Assembly (NCBI GenBank): GCA_964410665.1
Contig: CAYPIE010000026.1
Location: 1 to 61,995, forward strand
Direction of reading: 5' to 3'
DNA from: CAYPIE01 sp964410665
Lineage (GTDB): Bacteria > Planctomycetota > Planctomycetia > Gemmatales > Gemmataceae
DNA length: 61,995 nt
Part shown: positions 1 to 8,880 of the stretch, in pieces
Position numbering within the stretch: the first letter of the stretch is position 1
How the letters are laid out: the number at the start of each line of letters is the position of its first letter
Program-made: the position numbers and the translations under genes
The notes under the pieces: generated by a model
The model's input: the letters and a program-made list of their open reading frames with translations, nothing else
Told to the model about the DNA's origin: nothing
The model's database searches: none

Positions 1-77
1 TCCGCTCGTGCAAGCGCCTCCGAAAGGCGAGCCCCGGACGTCAGTCCGGGGGTTCTGACTTCCCGCAATCGCCTCTG
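1..77 (-). repeat. Palindromic intergenic repeat, copy A
   Basis: Positions 32-51 form a perfect hairpin, CCCCGGAC / GTCCGGGG, around the loop GTCA. It is flanked by GGCGAG on one side and by the conserved 14-mer CAGAGGCGATTGCG (minus strand, 64-77) on the other. Positions 15-77 are the exact reverse complement of 61710-61772. The element lies just beyond the purM stop codon, so it would be in the purM 3' untranslated region if transcribed. The window edge may cut the element. Confidence 0.85.
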
Positions 78-118
78 ACTCTTCCGCACATCGTCATCGC
101 TCCAGGTTTCGCCGAAGT

Positions 119-1186
119 TCACAGTTCGACGCCGGGTTCGCCGGCGATCACTTCGCCAATCACCCAGGCGGGGATCCCTGCTTGGACGAGCTGATCGACG
201 ATGCTGTCGGTAAAGTAAGCCGAGACCACCACGGCAAAGCCAATACCGAGGTTAAACACCCGAGCCATTTCTTCGCTGGAGATGTTGCCCAACCGTTCGA
301 GCCAGGCAAATATCGGGGGCACCGGCCAAGCATTCCGGTCCAGGCGAACGCGGCGACCTTCAGGAAGAATTCGCTTCAAGTTGTCCGGCAAGCCGCCGCC
401 AGTGATGTGTGCTAAGCCACGAATCACCCGACGTTTGACCGGGTAATGCCGAATGATACTTAGGATGGGACGAACGTAAATGCGTGTCGGAGTTAGCAGG
501 GCCGCGCCGACAGGTTGCTCCAGTTCGGGGATGACATCGGTGATCTGTTGCTGGGCGTGGTCAAAGACGACCTTACGGACCAGCGTATAACCGTTCGAAT
601 GCAAGCCCGAGGAAGCCAGACCGATCACCTTGTCACCGACCTGAATCTGCTGGCCATTGATGATATGATCGCGATCAACGACCCCGACGCAGAAGCCGGC
701 CATGTCAAAATCCCCCGGCTGATAGCAGTCCGGTAGGATCGCGATCTCTCCCCCGGTCAGCGAGCAATCGGCTTCCAGACACCCGTCACTGATGCCCTTG
801 ATCAATTGCTCGGTCATCCCCGGGTCATCCTTGGGCATGGCCAGGTAGTCGAGAAACACCAGGGGTTCGGCGCCAGTGCACAAACAGTCATTGACCGACA
901 TCGCCACCAGATCGATGCCCACGGTATCGTATTTGTTCATCGCAGTGGCGATTTTGAGTTTGCTACCCACCCCATCGGTACAGGTGACCAACACGGGGCG
1001 GCGATACTTCTTGGTAAACAGCCAGCGTGCCGGATCGAGTTCAAATAGGGAGGCGAAGCCGCCAAAGCCGTCCAGGACGCGGGTACGATCCTGCGTGCGA
1101 CGGACCAGCGGGGCAATTCGTCGCAAGGTCTCATCGTAGGTATCGAGATCGAGGCCAGCAGCGCGGTAGGTCCACGGATTGGTCAT
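119..1186 (-). CDS. purM: Phosphoribosylformylglycinamidine cyclo-ligase (AIR synthetase)
   Basis: PurM catalyses the ATP-dependent ring closure of FGAM to AIR in cytoplasmic de novo purine synthesis. The 355-residue length is normal for the family. Recognisable conserved segments, in order, are the glycine-rich FGGFASLF, the nucleotide-binding TDGVGSKLKIA, GIDLVAMSVNDCL, GAEPLVFLDYLA, TGGEIAILPDCY and GLASSGLHSNGYTLVRK. All three regions typical of the PurM N-terminal dimer interface and active site are present, so the gene looks intact. The start is the ATG at 1186. It is separated by 186 bp from uppP, which runs in the same direction, so co-transcription is uncertain. A palindromic repeat follows the stop codon and may act as a 3' end structure. 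Confidence 0.97.
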   Translation of the reverse strand: MTNPWTYRAAGLDLDTYDETLRRIAPLVRRTQDRTRVLDGFGGFASLFELDPARWLFTKKYRRPVLVTCTDGVGSKLKIATAMNKYDTVGIDLVAMSVNDCLCTGAEPLVFLDYLAMPKDDPGMTEQLIKGISDGCLEADCSLTGGEIAILPDCYQPGDFDMAGFCVGVVDRDHIINGQQIQVGDKVIGLASSGLHSNGYTLVRKVVFDHAQQQITDVIPELEQPVGAALLTPTRIYVRPILSIIRHYPVKRRVIRGLAHITGGGLPDNLKRILPEGRRVRLDRNAWPVPPIFAWLERLGNISSEEMARVFNLGIGFAVVVSAYFTDSIVDQLVQAGIPAWVIGEVIAGEPGVEL

Positions 1187-1330
1187 TGTCGGGTCGACTC
1201 AGGGCAGAAAACCAGGGCAACACGATCGTCTTCAGAGTTTTCTACATGGCTCCGCCACGATTGGCATGCTTTGGCACCCTCTGGCACCCTTTGGGTTAAG
1301 CCTCACGATGGTGGCTGGCTGCGGGTGGGC

Positions 1331-1360
1331 CAGGTATGCATGCAAAGAAGGCATGACCTG
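1331..1360. terminator. Weak hairpin between uppP and purM
   Basis: CAGGTATGC at 1331-1339 pairs with GCATGACCTG at 1351-1360 with one bulged base. It lies about 13 bp beyond the uppP stop codon. No T-run follows on the minus strand, so termination is only a possibility. The same gap contains a short direct repeat of CTGGCACCCT type near 1280. Confidence 0.25.
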
Positions 1361-1372
1361 CCTGGACTTCGG

Positions 1373-2221
1373 TCATTGCAGAGGGAGTCGACCCAGTCCC
1401 AGCCACCACAAGATGAGACCGCCCAGCAGCAGGCGATAGACGATGAACAGCCCGGTGGTGTGACGTTTCAAATAGTTTAGCAGGAAAGCGATCGCCAGAT
1501 AGCCAACGACTGCAGCGGCGAAACTCGCAACCAAAATGTTCAGAGCATTCTGGCTGGAGGCAAACAGGGTAGCTCGGGCTTGGACCAATTGAAACACACC
1601 TGCAGCTAGAACCGAGGGAAGCGATAGGAGAAACGAAAAGCGTGCGGCAGTAGCCCGATCAAAGCCGCGGAACAGACCGCCGGTCAGGGTGACGCCGGAC
1701 CGTGAGGCGCCGGGAATCAGGGCGAGGGCCTGGGCCAAGCCGATCCACAGCACATCGGCCCAGTTCAAGTCATCGAGCGATCGGGGCGGCTGCCCCCGGC
1801 GGTGACGCCGCTGGTTACCCCATTCCGCGCAGAGTAACAGCAGGGCCAGCCCGATCAGGGCAGCGGCAATGACCACCAGAGAACGCAACTCCACTTCGAT
1901 TGCGTCCTTGAAGGCGAGGCCACAGAGGACAATGGGAATGGTGCCGACGGCGATCATCCAAGCCTGCCGTCCGTCCGGGTTCCAATGCCGGGGGCCACGT
2001 AGGGACCGGGCAAAACCCACGGTCAGACGAGCGACGTCGGCGCGGAAATAGGCAAACACGGCAACCAGTGTGCCCAGCTGGACAACCGCGGTGAAAGCAG
2101 CACCGGGGTCATCCCAGCCGAGAAAGGCGGGGATGACGCGCAGGTGGGCGGTACTGCTGATCGGGAGAAATTCGGTCAGCCCTTGGAGAATGCCCAGGAA
2201 TAACGCCTCCCCGGTGGTCAT
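1373..2221 (-). CDS. uppP: Undecaprenyl-diphosphate phosphatase (UppP/BacA)
   Basis: This integral inner-membrane enzyme dephosphorylates undecaprenyl diphosphate, recycling the lipid carrier for peptidoglycan and other envelope polymers; the family is linked to bacitracin resistance. The sequence is strongly hydrophobic and has both signature regions: LQGLTEFLPISSTAHL near the N-terminus (Glu-rich motif) and PGASRSGVTL in the middle (the PGxSRSxxT active-site loop). The ATG at 2221 (282 residues, product beginning MTTGEALF) has GGAGA just upstream. A TTG four codons earlier (2233) is less likely. The gene faces away from the large plus-strand block. Confidence 0.95.
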   Translation of the reverse strand: MTTGEALFLGILQGLTEFLPISSTAHLRVIPAFLGWDDPGAAFTAVVQLGTLVAVFAYFRADVARLTVGFARSLRGPRHWNPDGRQAWMIAVGTIPIVLCGLAFKDAIEVELRSLVVIAAALIGLALLLLCAEWGNQRRHRRGQPPRSLDDLNWADVLWIGLAQALALIPGASRSGVTLTGGLFRGFDRATAARFSFLLSLPSVLAAGVFQLVQARATLFASSQNALNILVASFAAAVVGYLAIAFLLNYLKRHTTGLFIVYRLLLGGLILWWLGLGRLPLQ

Positions 2222-2590
2222 GCCGTCTCCCAATGACTGGAGATTTGGTACGGTGTGTGCTGCGAGGGTTTACAGCACGCAGCCCGCCGTGGCTGGTCCT
2301 ACGATGCCAGAGTCTGCGTTTGCATCGTCGGTACGGATGCAGGTGAGCGTCGGGCATTTTGCCAGCTGCTTGCTGGTGTCGCAATCCCGTCTATGGCGGT
2401 TAAGGTTGTTCGCCTGAGTCGTCCCCCTTGAGGGCTTTCTCTTCCTGCCGCAGGAGTTGGTCGGACCCGGAAGGCTACGAACGCTTGGGAATTTTCCTTG
2501 TGCAATCCCGAGGCTCCTGCCACAATCCCCGATGATTTTTGGCATGCCGCGGTGGGCCGTCCCTGGCTCACCTTCGAGGACACTTCCATC
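2222..2590. other. Divergent intergenic region, uppP / PQQ-TPR gene
   Basis: No convincing gene is visible in these 369 bp; short reading frames here lack a ribosome-binding site and protein-like composition. The region must hold the promoters of two diverging genes, but I cannot pick out a clear -35/-10 pair. A short hairpin (GTGCTG at 2257-2262 with CAGCAC at 2273-2278) is present near uppP. Confidence 0.5.
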
Positions 2591-5500
2591 ATGATGGCAT
2601 CACGAACGCATTGCCTCGCCATCCTGGCCGCGAGTCTTGGGCTGTTGAACCTGGTCGTCGGGTTTTGGTTGCCCGAGAGTTCGGCCCAGGTGCGCACGGT
2701 TCCCGCCCCGGCTCCGCCTCAGTTGCCCAAGGATAAAGCGGACAAAGCGGCGAAGGAGAAGGGCTTGCAGGGCTTTACCGATGCCATCTCTCTGAAGACG
2801 GATCGCGAAGCATCCCGACGGATTGAGGCCATCAAGCAGTACATTGCCAAGGAGAATCCCCCTTGGGAAACCATCTTGGAGGTGGCCCAGCGCCTGCTGG
2901 AGATGGAGCAGGATAGTCTGTTGGAACTGACCTATACCGATGAAACGGGAAACGAACGAACCAGCATGGTCAGTATTCGGGCCGAGATGACCCGGATGCT
3001 GGGCGAACTGCCCGCCGAAGGTCGCGAATTTTATCAACAACTCTATGGTCCCCCGGCCCAAGCGCTGCTGGATGAGGCGTTGAACAATCGCGATGTGGCC
3101 AAATTAAACGAAGTGTCCCGGCGTTATCTGCATACCAAGGCGGGTGGCCGGGCAACCCGTCTGCTCGCGGGCTACTTTCTGGACCGCGGCTTTTATCAGC
3201 AGGCCGCCAGTTGTTACGAGCGGCTCTTTAGTCGGGCCGATGCCAAGGAGCTGGATGGTCGCACCATTTTCCAGGCAGCCCTCGCCTTTCGCCGTCTGGG
3301 GGATACGCAACGTGCGGAGAAGTTCTGGACGCAACTCCAGAGCAAGCTAGGTGATGAGCCCCTGGTGCTGGCCAATCGTCCATTCACACCTGCTCAGCTA
3401 CGTACCGAGCTGGAGCGCGACCGCGAACAGCTGCGTCGGGTGGAGTCCGGTTGGGCGATGTATCGCGGTGGTGCAACACGCAACGGCTTTGGAGAAGGCA
3501 GTGTGCCGTTCTTGAAGCCGCGCTACACTAGCAGCATGTTCCCGATTATGCCCTATGAGGAGGAAAACTCCTATCAGGATCCCCGGCCTGGCATGGATTG
3601 GATTCAGCAATATCTTGATGCCATCGATGAGTTGGAGGATGCTGCACAACCTGCTCTACCGGGATTCTTCCCAATCGCCGCCGGCGACAAGATCATCTTT
3701 CGCGATTATCGCGGCGTGCAAGCCCGGTTCACCAACGAGGATCTCACCGAGGACCCGCCTCTGGAGGCAGGGGAATTGGCTTGGGCGTCGTGGGCGCGGA
3801 ACGGTTTGTTTGCCATGGTGCATGACAATCGCGGCCGCAACTTGATGGAGAATCGCTGGTGGACAGACAAGAACAACCTGAATAACACCGCGGTCTACTT
3901 TCCAAGGGTCGGGCCCCAGCGCATTTTCTCCGAAAACGGGCTGCTGGGCACGCTCAGCCATGATGGCAAGCGGGTGTATTACGTCGATGATCTGGCGGTT
4001 CCTCCGCATCCCAATAAGCTGCTGCAACTTCGCAACAATCGGGCGCGACGGGCCCGTTCCAACGTGCAGCCGTTTGAGATTTTTGAAGATGCAGTAGCTT
4101 CCAACCAATTAGTGGCTTTGGAATTGGCGTCGGGCAAGCAGATCTGGCGGATTGGCGAACCAGAAGGGGATACGCCAGTAAATCCGGATGAGTCGATCAC
4201 GACCTTCAATGCATTTCGCAGTTGCCTGTTCCTGGGAGCGCCGTTGCCGCTCAACGGCAAACTGTATGTGGTCTTAGAGCGCAACCAGGAATTGAGCCTT
4301 GCCTGTTTAGATCCCGAGGATCTGGTGGTCCATCCCGATCGAGCCCCCGAACGGATGCCCAAACTGCTGTGGATGCAACCGCTGGGAGAGCCGATCACTC
4401 CCATGCCCGAAGACACGATTCGTCGGATTCAAGGCATTCACCTGGCCTACAGCGATGGGATCCTGGTGATCCCGACCAACTGTGGGGCGGTCGTCGGCGT
4501 AGAACTGCTCACCGAGAGCCTCCTATGGGCTCACTCCTATGGCGAGTCGACTGCCAGCGCGGGGCGTACCGACCCTGCCCGACCAGCGGTGGCCGTTGGT
4601 CGCGGTCGACGCATTGTGGTCCCCCCCCGAGGCGTGCAGGCGGCATCGCGAAACCTCAACGAGGATCGCTGGCGGTCGGGTGCTCCGGTGATCGTGGAGG
4701 GAAAGGTGGTGTTCACTGCCTACGACAGTCCCTATCTGCAATGTCTTGAATTGCGCACCGGCAAGCTGCTCTGGAGTGTACCCCGTGCGGAACAAGACCT
4801 TTACCTGGCCGGGGTATACGATGGCAAGGTGGTGGTGGTCGGAAGCGGGTCGGTGCGGGCATTGAGCCTTGCCGATGGTCGGAAGGTGGTGTGGAAGCAG
4901 GCCACGGGACTGCCAGCCGGCCACGGGGTGGCCACGGCGGATCGCTACTATTTGCCGTTGAAGTCGACTCCGAGCAGCGATCGGTCGGAGCTCTGGGTGT
5001 TGGACCTGACCAGTGGCAAAGTGCTCAGTAAAGCCACCTCGCGCAAGGATCGGCCGCTGGGGAATCTGCTCTTCCACAATGGTGATGTGTTCTCGCAAAC
5101 CGACCGAGAGCTCGTGGCCTATCCGCAATTGCAGCGCAAGCTCGAGGAGATGAATCGTCGTCTGGCCGCCAACCCGACCGATCCCATGGGGCTGACCGAA
5201 CGAGGGGAATTGCGACTGGATGATGGGAAGTTGCAAGCAGCCATCGAGGATTTTCGGGTAGCGATCGAGCAAGAGCCCAACGAGCCGATCCGCCTCCGGG
5301 CCCGCGAACGGCTTTATGAGGCCCTCACAGAACTGCTCTACCAGGACTTCGGCGCTGGCGAACCCTATTTAGCCGAGTATCGCCGCCTGTGTGAGATTTC
5401 GATTCCAGCCGACGCGGATCCCGTAACCAAGCAAACCAGGCTGCAGGAGCAACGCGCTCGCCAGGCAACCCGTTTGAGTTTACTGGCGCAAGGCCGGGAA

Positions 5501-7603
5501 CGTCAGGGACGGCTCGTCGAAGCCTTTGAGCACTACTTGGCCTACGGCAGCCTCCAGGGGAATGCTGAGTTGATTCGACCGTTGGATGATACCCAAACCC
5601 TGGCCCGTCCAGATGTCTGGGCGCGGGGACGGATTCGCCGCATGTTGCAAAAGGCCACTGAACAGGAGCGTGCCCCTCTGGAGGCCAAGATTGCCGAGGA
5701 GTGGCGGCGGGTGCGTGCGGCGGGAGATTTGGCTCGTCTACGCGAGTTTGTGCAAGTGTTTGGCTCACTGGTCGAAATCGGCAAGGAGGCTCGGCTAGAA
5801 CTGGCTGAGCGTTTGATTGCTCAAGCAGATGCCGAGACTTGGCGAGATGCTGAAATCCTGCTGCAGGGACTGCGTGCCGAACGTGGTCAGGACCTGATCA
5901 CCGCCCGGGCCACCGAGACGCTGGCCCGCTTGCTGAGTCGCAAGGCGGCCGCCAGCGGCACGGCGGCCCTGTATCAGGACGCGGTGGCCTTGTATTTGGA
6001 CTTGGGACGGGACTTCCCGACCATCACCATCCGCGACGGCAAAACCGGACGCGACTTTCTCACCGACCTGCTCACGGACAAACGCTACTTGCCGTATTTA
6101 GAGCCGGTGCGGCAACTCTGGCCGCAGGTGCTCAAAGCCGAGAAGATCTCTGGCGCTCAAGCGCGACGAACTCAGCCGTCGTTTACCGTGGAGCCCAAAG
6201 GCGCCGACATCCCGTTTTATGACCAGTATCGTCTCGTCATGGACCTCAACGCTCAGGGCCGCTCCAGCTGGCAACTGCGGCTGGTTGAACGCAGTTCGAA
6301 CCAGACCGTCTGGCAGCAACCGGGCTTGCCCGCGTTTACCTTGCTAAGTAACCCACGCTATCGGACCCAGAATTTTCAGTTTGCCCATGCCCATGGGCAT
6401 CTGTTACTGCTCAACCTCAACCATCTTGTGTTTGCCTTTGACGTGGTCAGCGGCAAAAAACTCTGGGAGTACAATCTGTTTGGCGTGCGGCCCATGCCCA
6501 ATCCACAACCGCAACCCGAAATTAAGGATAAGCAACTCCGACTTGTCTATGAGGGCGGCTGGACCCAGGTGATTGGGCAAGTCGGCGTGTTACAGGCCTC
6601 GTATGTGTGTCTGCAGACTCGCGATGGGTTGGTGACGTTGCATCCGACCCGCGGCGAGGTACTCTGGAAACGGACCGATGTGGCCGCGCGCTTGGAGCTG
6701 TTCGGCGATGCCGAGCGTGTCTACCTGGTAGAGCAAGATGCCGGCGGAACGCCCACGGCGGTGCGTGCGGTCCGAGCTGCCGATGGCATGTCAGTGGAAG
6801 TGCCGGACTGTCTAAACTTCTTCACCCACGATTCCTCCATCGCTGATGGCAAGAAGGTCCGCGCCCGGGACGGGGGGCGATTGTTGGTGCTCGATACCAG
6901 TAGTGATGTACATCGCTTACGCTATTACGACATCCCCACCGGCCAAGATGTCTGGGTCCGCGAACTGCCGCCGCAGACGCTCATGATCAGCAGTGACCAG
7001 GAGCATCTGGCCGGTATGATCACTCCCAATGGCAAGATCCATTTGTTCAATGCGCGGACCGGAGGCGAGATCTTTACCAGCCGACTCGACGCGAAGCATA
7101 TTGCCGAGCATCTACGCAATGTACGCTCGGCTCATCTGCTGGTGGATAGCGAACGCTATTATGTCTGTCTCAACACCAAGCCGGAAGAAGGCGTCTCGTA
7201 CACGCCCTGCCTGACCAGCGGTTTACGTAGTGTCCTGGTCAACGGGCGTATCTACTGCTTCGACCAAGCCACCGGCAAGCGGTTATGGTTTACGGATGAG
7301 CAATTTGACAGCCAGGCAATCGTGCTTGAACAGTTTCGCGACTTGCCGGTGATCATGGGCGCTGCGCAATACACCCGCTTCGATAATGGCCGGTTGCAAC
7401 GACAAGGAACTGAGGTGGTGGCGTTAGATAAACGGAATGGCAAAGCGATCTTTCGTGGCGATATCGAGAATCAAGGTCCGTTCTACGCACTGAAAGCCGT
7501 TGTCGACCAGGATCTGATCGAACTGATTCGACATGATCTACGCATCCGCTTTTCCCGTGGAAACCGCGACAAGAGGAGCGCCGCGACGGCTTTGAGCCCG
7601 TAA
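2591..7603 (+). CDS. Giant secreted PQQ-type beta-propeller / TPR protein
   Basis: This 1670-residue exported protein is of unknown function. The start is the ATG at 2591 (or 2594), which gives an N-terminal signal peptide (MMASRTHCLAILAASLGLL..., Ala-rich cleavage region SSAQ); upstream in-frame codons would bury it. An N-terminal helical part is followed from about residue 290 (MYRGGATRNG) by repeats of the PQQ/BamB type, each with a 'LxxxTGKxLW'-like strand, e.g. LVALELASGKQIWR, LQCLELRTGKLLWS. About residues 855-905 are TPR-like (AAIEDFRVAIEQEPNEP). A long helical stretch then leads to a second propeller from about residue 1250 (FAFDVVSGKKLWEY, IYCFDQATGKRLWF). Two propellers joined by a TPR/helical arm suggest an envelope scaffold; no PQQ-dehydrogenase catalytic residues are evident. 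It is the first gene of the long plus-strand block. Confidence 0.85.
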   Translation: MMASRTHCLAILAASLGLLNLVVGFWLPESSAQVRTVPAPAPPQLPKDKADKAAKEKGLQGFTDAISLKTDREASRRIEAIKQYIAKENPPWETILEVAQRLLEMEQDSLLELTYTDETGNERTSMVSIRAEMTRMLGELPAEGREFYQQLYGPPAQALLDEALNNRDVAKLNEVSRRYLHTKAGGRATRLLAGYFLDRGFYQQAASCYERLFSRADAKELDGRTIFQAALAFRRLGDTQRAEKFWTQLQSKLGDEPLVLANRPFTPAQLRTELERDREQLRRVESGWAMYRGGATRNGFGEGSVPFLKPRYTSSMFPIMPYEEENSYQDPRPGMDWIQQYLDAIDELEDAAQPALPGFFPIAAGDKIIFRDYRGVQARFTNEDLTEDPPLEAGELAWASWARNGLFAMVHDNRGRNLMENRWWTDKNNLNNTAVYFPRVGPQRIFSENGLLGTLSHDGKRVYYVDDLAVPPHPNKLLQLRNNRARRARSNVQPFEIFEDAVASNQLVALELASGKQIWRIGEPEGDTPVNPDESITTFNAFRSCLFLGAPLPLNGKLYVVLERNQELSLACLDPEDLVVHPDRAPERMPKLLWMQPLGEPITPMPEDTIRRIQGIHLAYSDGILVIPTNCGAVVGVELLTESLLWAHSYGESTASAGRTDPARPAVAVGRGRRIVVPPRGVQAASRNLNEDRWRSGAPVIVEGKVVFTAYDSPYLQCLELRTGKLLWSVPRAEQDLYLAGVYDGKVVVVGSGSVRALSLADGRKVVWKQATGLPAGHGVATADRYYLPLKSTPSSDRSELWVLDLTSGKVLSKATSRKDRPLGNLLFHNGDVFSQTDRELVAYPQLQRKLEEMNRRLAANPTDPMGLTERGELRLDDGKLQAAIEDFRVAIEQEPNEPIRLRARERLYEALTELLYQDFGAGEPYLAEYRRLCEISIPADADPVTKQTRLQEQRARQATRLSLLAQGRERQGRLVEAFEHYLAYGSLQGNAELIRPLDDTQTLARPDVWARGRIRRMLQKATEQERAPLEAKIAEEWRRVRAAGDLARLREFVQVFGSLVEIGKEARLELAERLIAQADAETWRDAEILLQGLRAERGQDLITARATETLARLLSRKAAASGTAALYQDAVALYLDLGRDFPTITIRDGKTGRDFLTDLLTDKRYLPYLEPVRQLWPQVLKAEKISGAQARRTQPSFTVEPKGADIPFYDQYRLVMDLNAQGRSSWQLRLVERSSNQTVWQQPGLPAFTLLSNPRYRTQNFQFAHAHGHLLLLNLNHLVFAFDVVSGKKLWEYNLFGVRPMPNPQPQPEIKDKQLRLVYEGGWTQVIGQVGVLQASYVCLQTRDGLVTLHPTRGEVLWKRTDVAARLELFGDAERVYLVEQDAGGTPTAVRAVRAADGMSVEVPDCLNFFTHDSSIADGKKVRARDGGRLLVLDTSSDVHRLRYYDIPTGQDVWVRELPPQTLMISSDQEHLAGMITPNGKIHLFNARTGGEIFTSRLDAKHIAEHLRNVRSAHLLVDSERYYVCLNTKPEEGVSYTPCLTSGLRSVLVNGRIYCFDQATGKRLWFTDEQFDSQAIVLEQFRDLPVIMGAAQYTRFDNGRLQRQGTEVVALDKRNGKAIFRGDIENQGPFYALKAVVDQDLIELIRHDLRIRFSRGNRDKRSAATALSP

Positions 7604-7718
7604 ACCGGTGCAGGCTTGGTGCAGCTCGCCAGGTCGTAGGCGACAAGCCGGCCTGGGCTGTGAGAAATGGCCTGCTGATTCGTCTTTCCCCGATAGTGAT
7701 GTGCAAGGAGACCCGACC

Positions 7719-8789
7719 ATGCGCCAGGCGCTTACCCTGGCTATCCTTACGGGGATGGTTAGCACGCTCGAAGCGGACCAAGCCATCGATGTCTCGGACA
7801 CGGTCGCACGTGGCTTGCAATGGCTCGCCAGCCAGCAAGATCGCGATGGGGCCTGGTCGGCCAATGGCGGACAATATCCCGGTTCGATGACCGGGTTGGC
7901 CGGCATGGCCTTGCTCATGGAAGGGAGTAGCCTCAAAGAGGGACGCTATCGCGAGAATATCGAGCGGGCCGTCGAATGGTATCTTAAGCGTGCTCAACCC
8001 AATGGCCTGCTGGCCGATACGCGGGAAGCGCGCGAACGTGCTCGGTACATGTATGCCCAAGGCTTTGGCACCCTGTTTCTGGCCTGTGCCTATGGCGAAG
8101 AACGCGATGAGAAACGACGTCAGCGGCTCGAAACGGTGCTGACCAACGCCGTGCAATTTATTGGCAAGGCTCAGACCAACCGCGGCGGTTGGGGGTATGT
8201 CTCTGCCGCCGAGGGAAGTAACTTCGACGAGGGATCGGTCACCATTACCCAGTTACAGGCACTGCGCGCTGCGCGCAATGCAGGCATTGTTGTGCCTAAG
8301 GAAGTCATCGATAAAGCCGTGCAGTATCTGAAAAACTGCACCACCAATCGAGGCGGGATCATCTACAGCCTGGCCCGGGGCCAACCCCGCGCGGGTGGCG
8401 AGCGTGCCCCCCTCACCGCAGCCGCGGTGGCCTGTGCCTTTAGTGCCGGAGAGTATGACGGAGAATATGCCCGCAAATGGTTAAGCTACTGTAAGTCCGC
8501 CCTGAACTATACCGGACGGATCGGCCACTACGAATATACCCATTACTACTACGCACAAGTACTCTGGGTGCTCGGCGATGATCGTTATGCCCAACTGTTT
8601 CCCGAGAGCAAGGCGAGTAATCGGCTTACCTGGAGCGATTACCGCAAGGCGAAGTTTGCCGAGGTCAAACGGCTGCAGAATCGCGATGGGAGTTGGTCGC
8701 ATAGCCGCTATGGTCCGGTGTATTCAACGGCCATCTATTTGACGCTTTTGCAACTGGAAAAGGGCATGCTGCCCATCTACGAACGTTAA
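7719..8789 (+). CDS. Secreted terpene-cyclase-like alpha/alpha toroid protein, copy 1
   Basis: A 356-residue protein. The ATG at 7719 is preceded by AAGGAG (7705-7710), and a frame open from 7608 is therefore not needed. The short hydrophobic N-terminus (LTLAILTGMVSTLEA) looks like a signal peptide. The body has repeats of the squalene-cyclase/prenyltransferase alpha/alpha barrel with QW-like motifs: GLQWLASQQDRDGAW near the N-terminus, QFIGKAQTNRGGW mid-protein and RLQNRDGSW near the C-terminus. The DxDD-type catalytic motif of true squalene-hopene cyclases is not visible and the length is about half that of such enzymes, so I infer a binding or structural role. The next gene is a close paralogue, and MoxR/DUF58/BatA genes follow. 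Confidence 0.85.
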   Translation: MRQALTLAILTGMVSTLEADQAIDVSDTVARGLQWLASQQDRDGAWSANGGQYPGSMTGLAGMALLMEGSSLKEGRYRENIERAVEWYLKRAQPNGLLADTREARERARYMYAQGFGTLFLACAYGEERDEKRRQRLETVLTNAVQFIGKAQTNRGGWGYVSAAEGSNFDEGSVTITQLQALRAARNAGIVVPKEVIDKAVQYLKNCTTNRGGIIYSLARGQPRAGGERAPLTAAAVACAFSAGEYDGEYARKWLSYCKSALNYTGRIGHYEYTHYYYAQVLWVLGDDRYAQLFPESKASNRLTWSDYRKAKFAEVKRLQNRDGSWSHSRYGPVYSTAIYLTLLQLEKGMLPIYER

Positions 8790-8880
8790 GCAATCCTCGG
8801 ATCTTGGCCGCTTGGGGCATCGCCGATTCCCCCCACGATCCGGCCTTGAAATGACTCCGCCCGGAGCGATGTAAGGAAGA

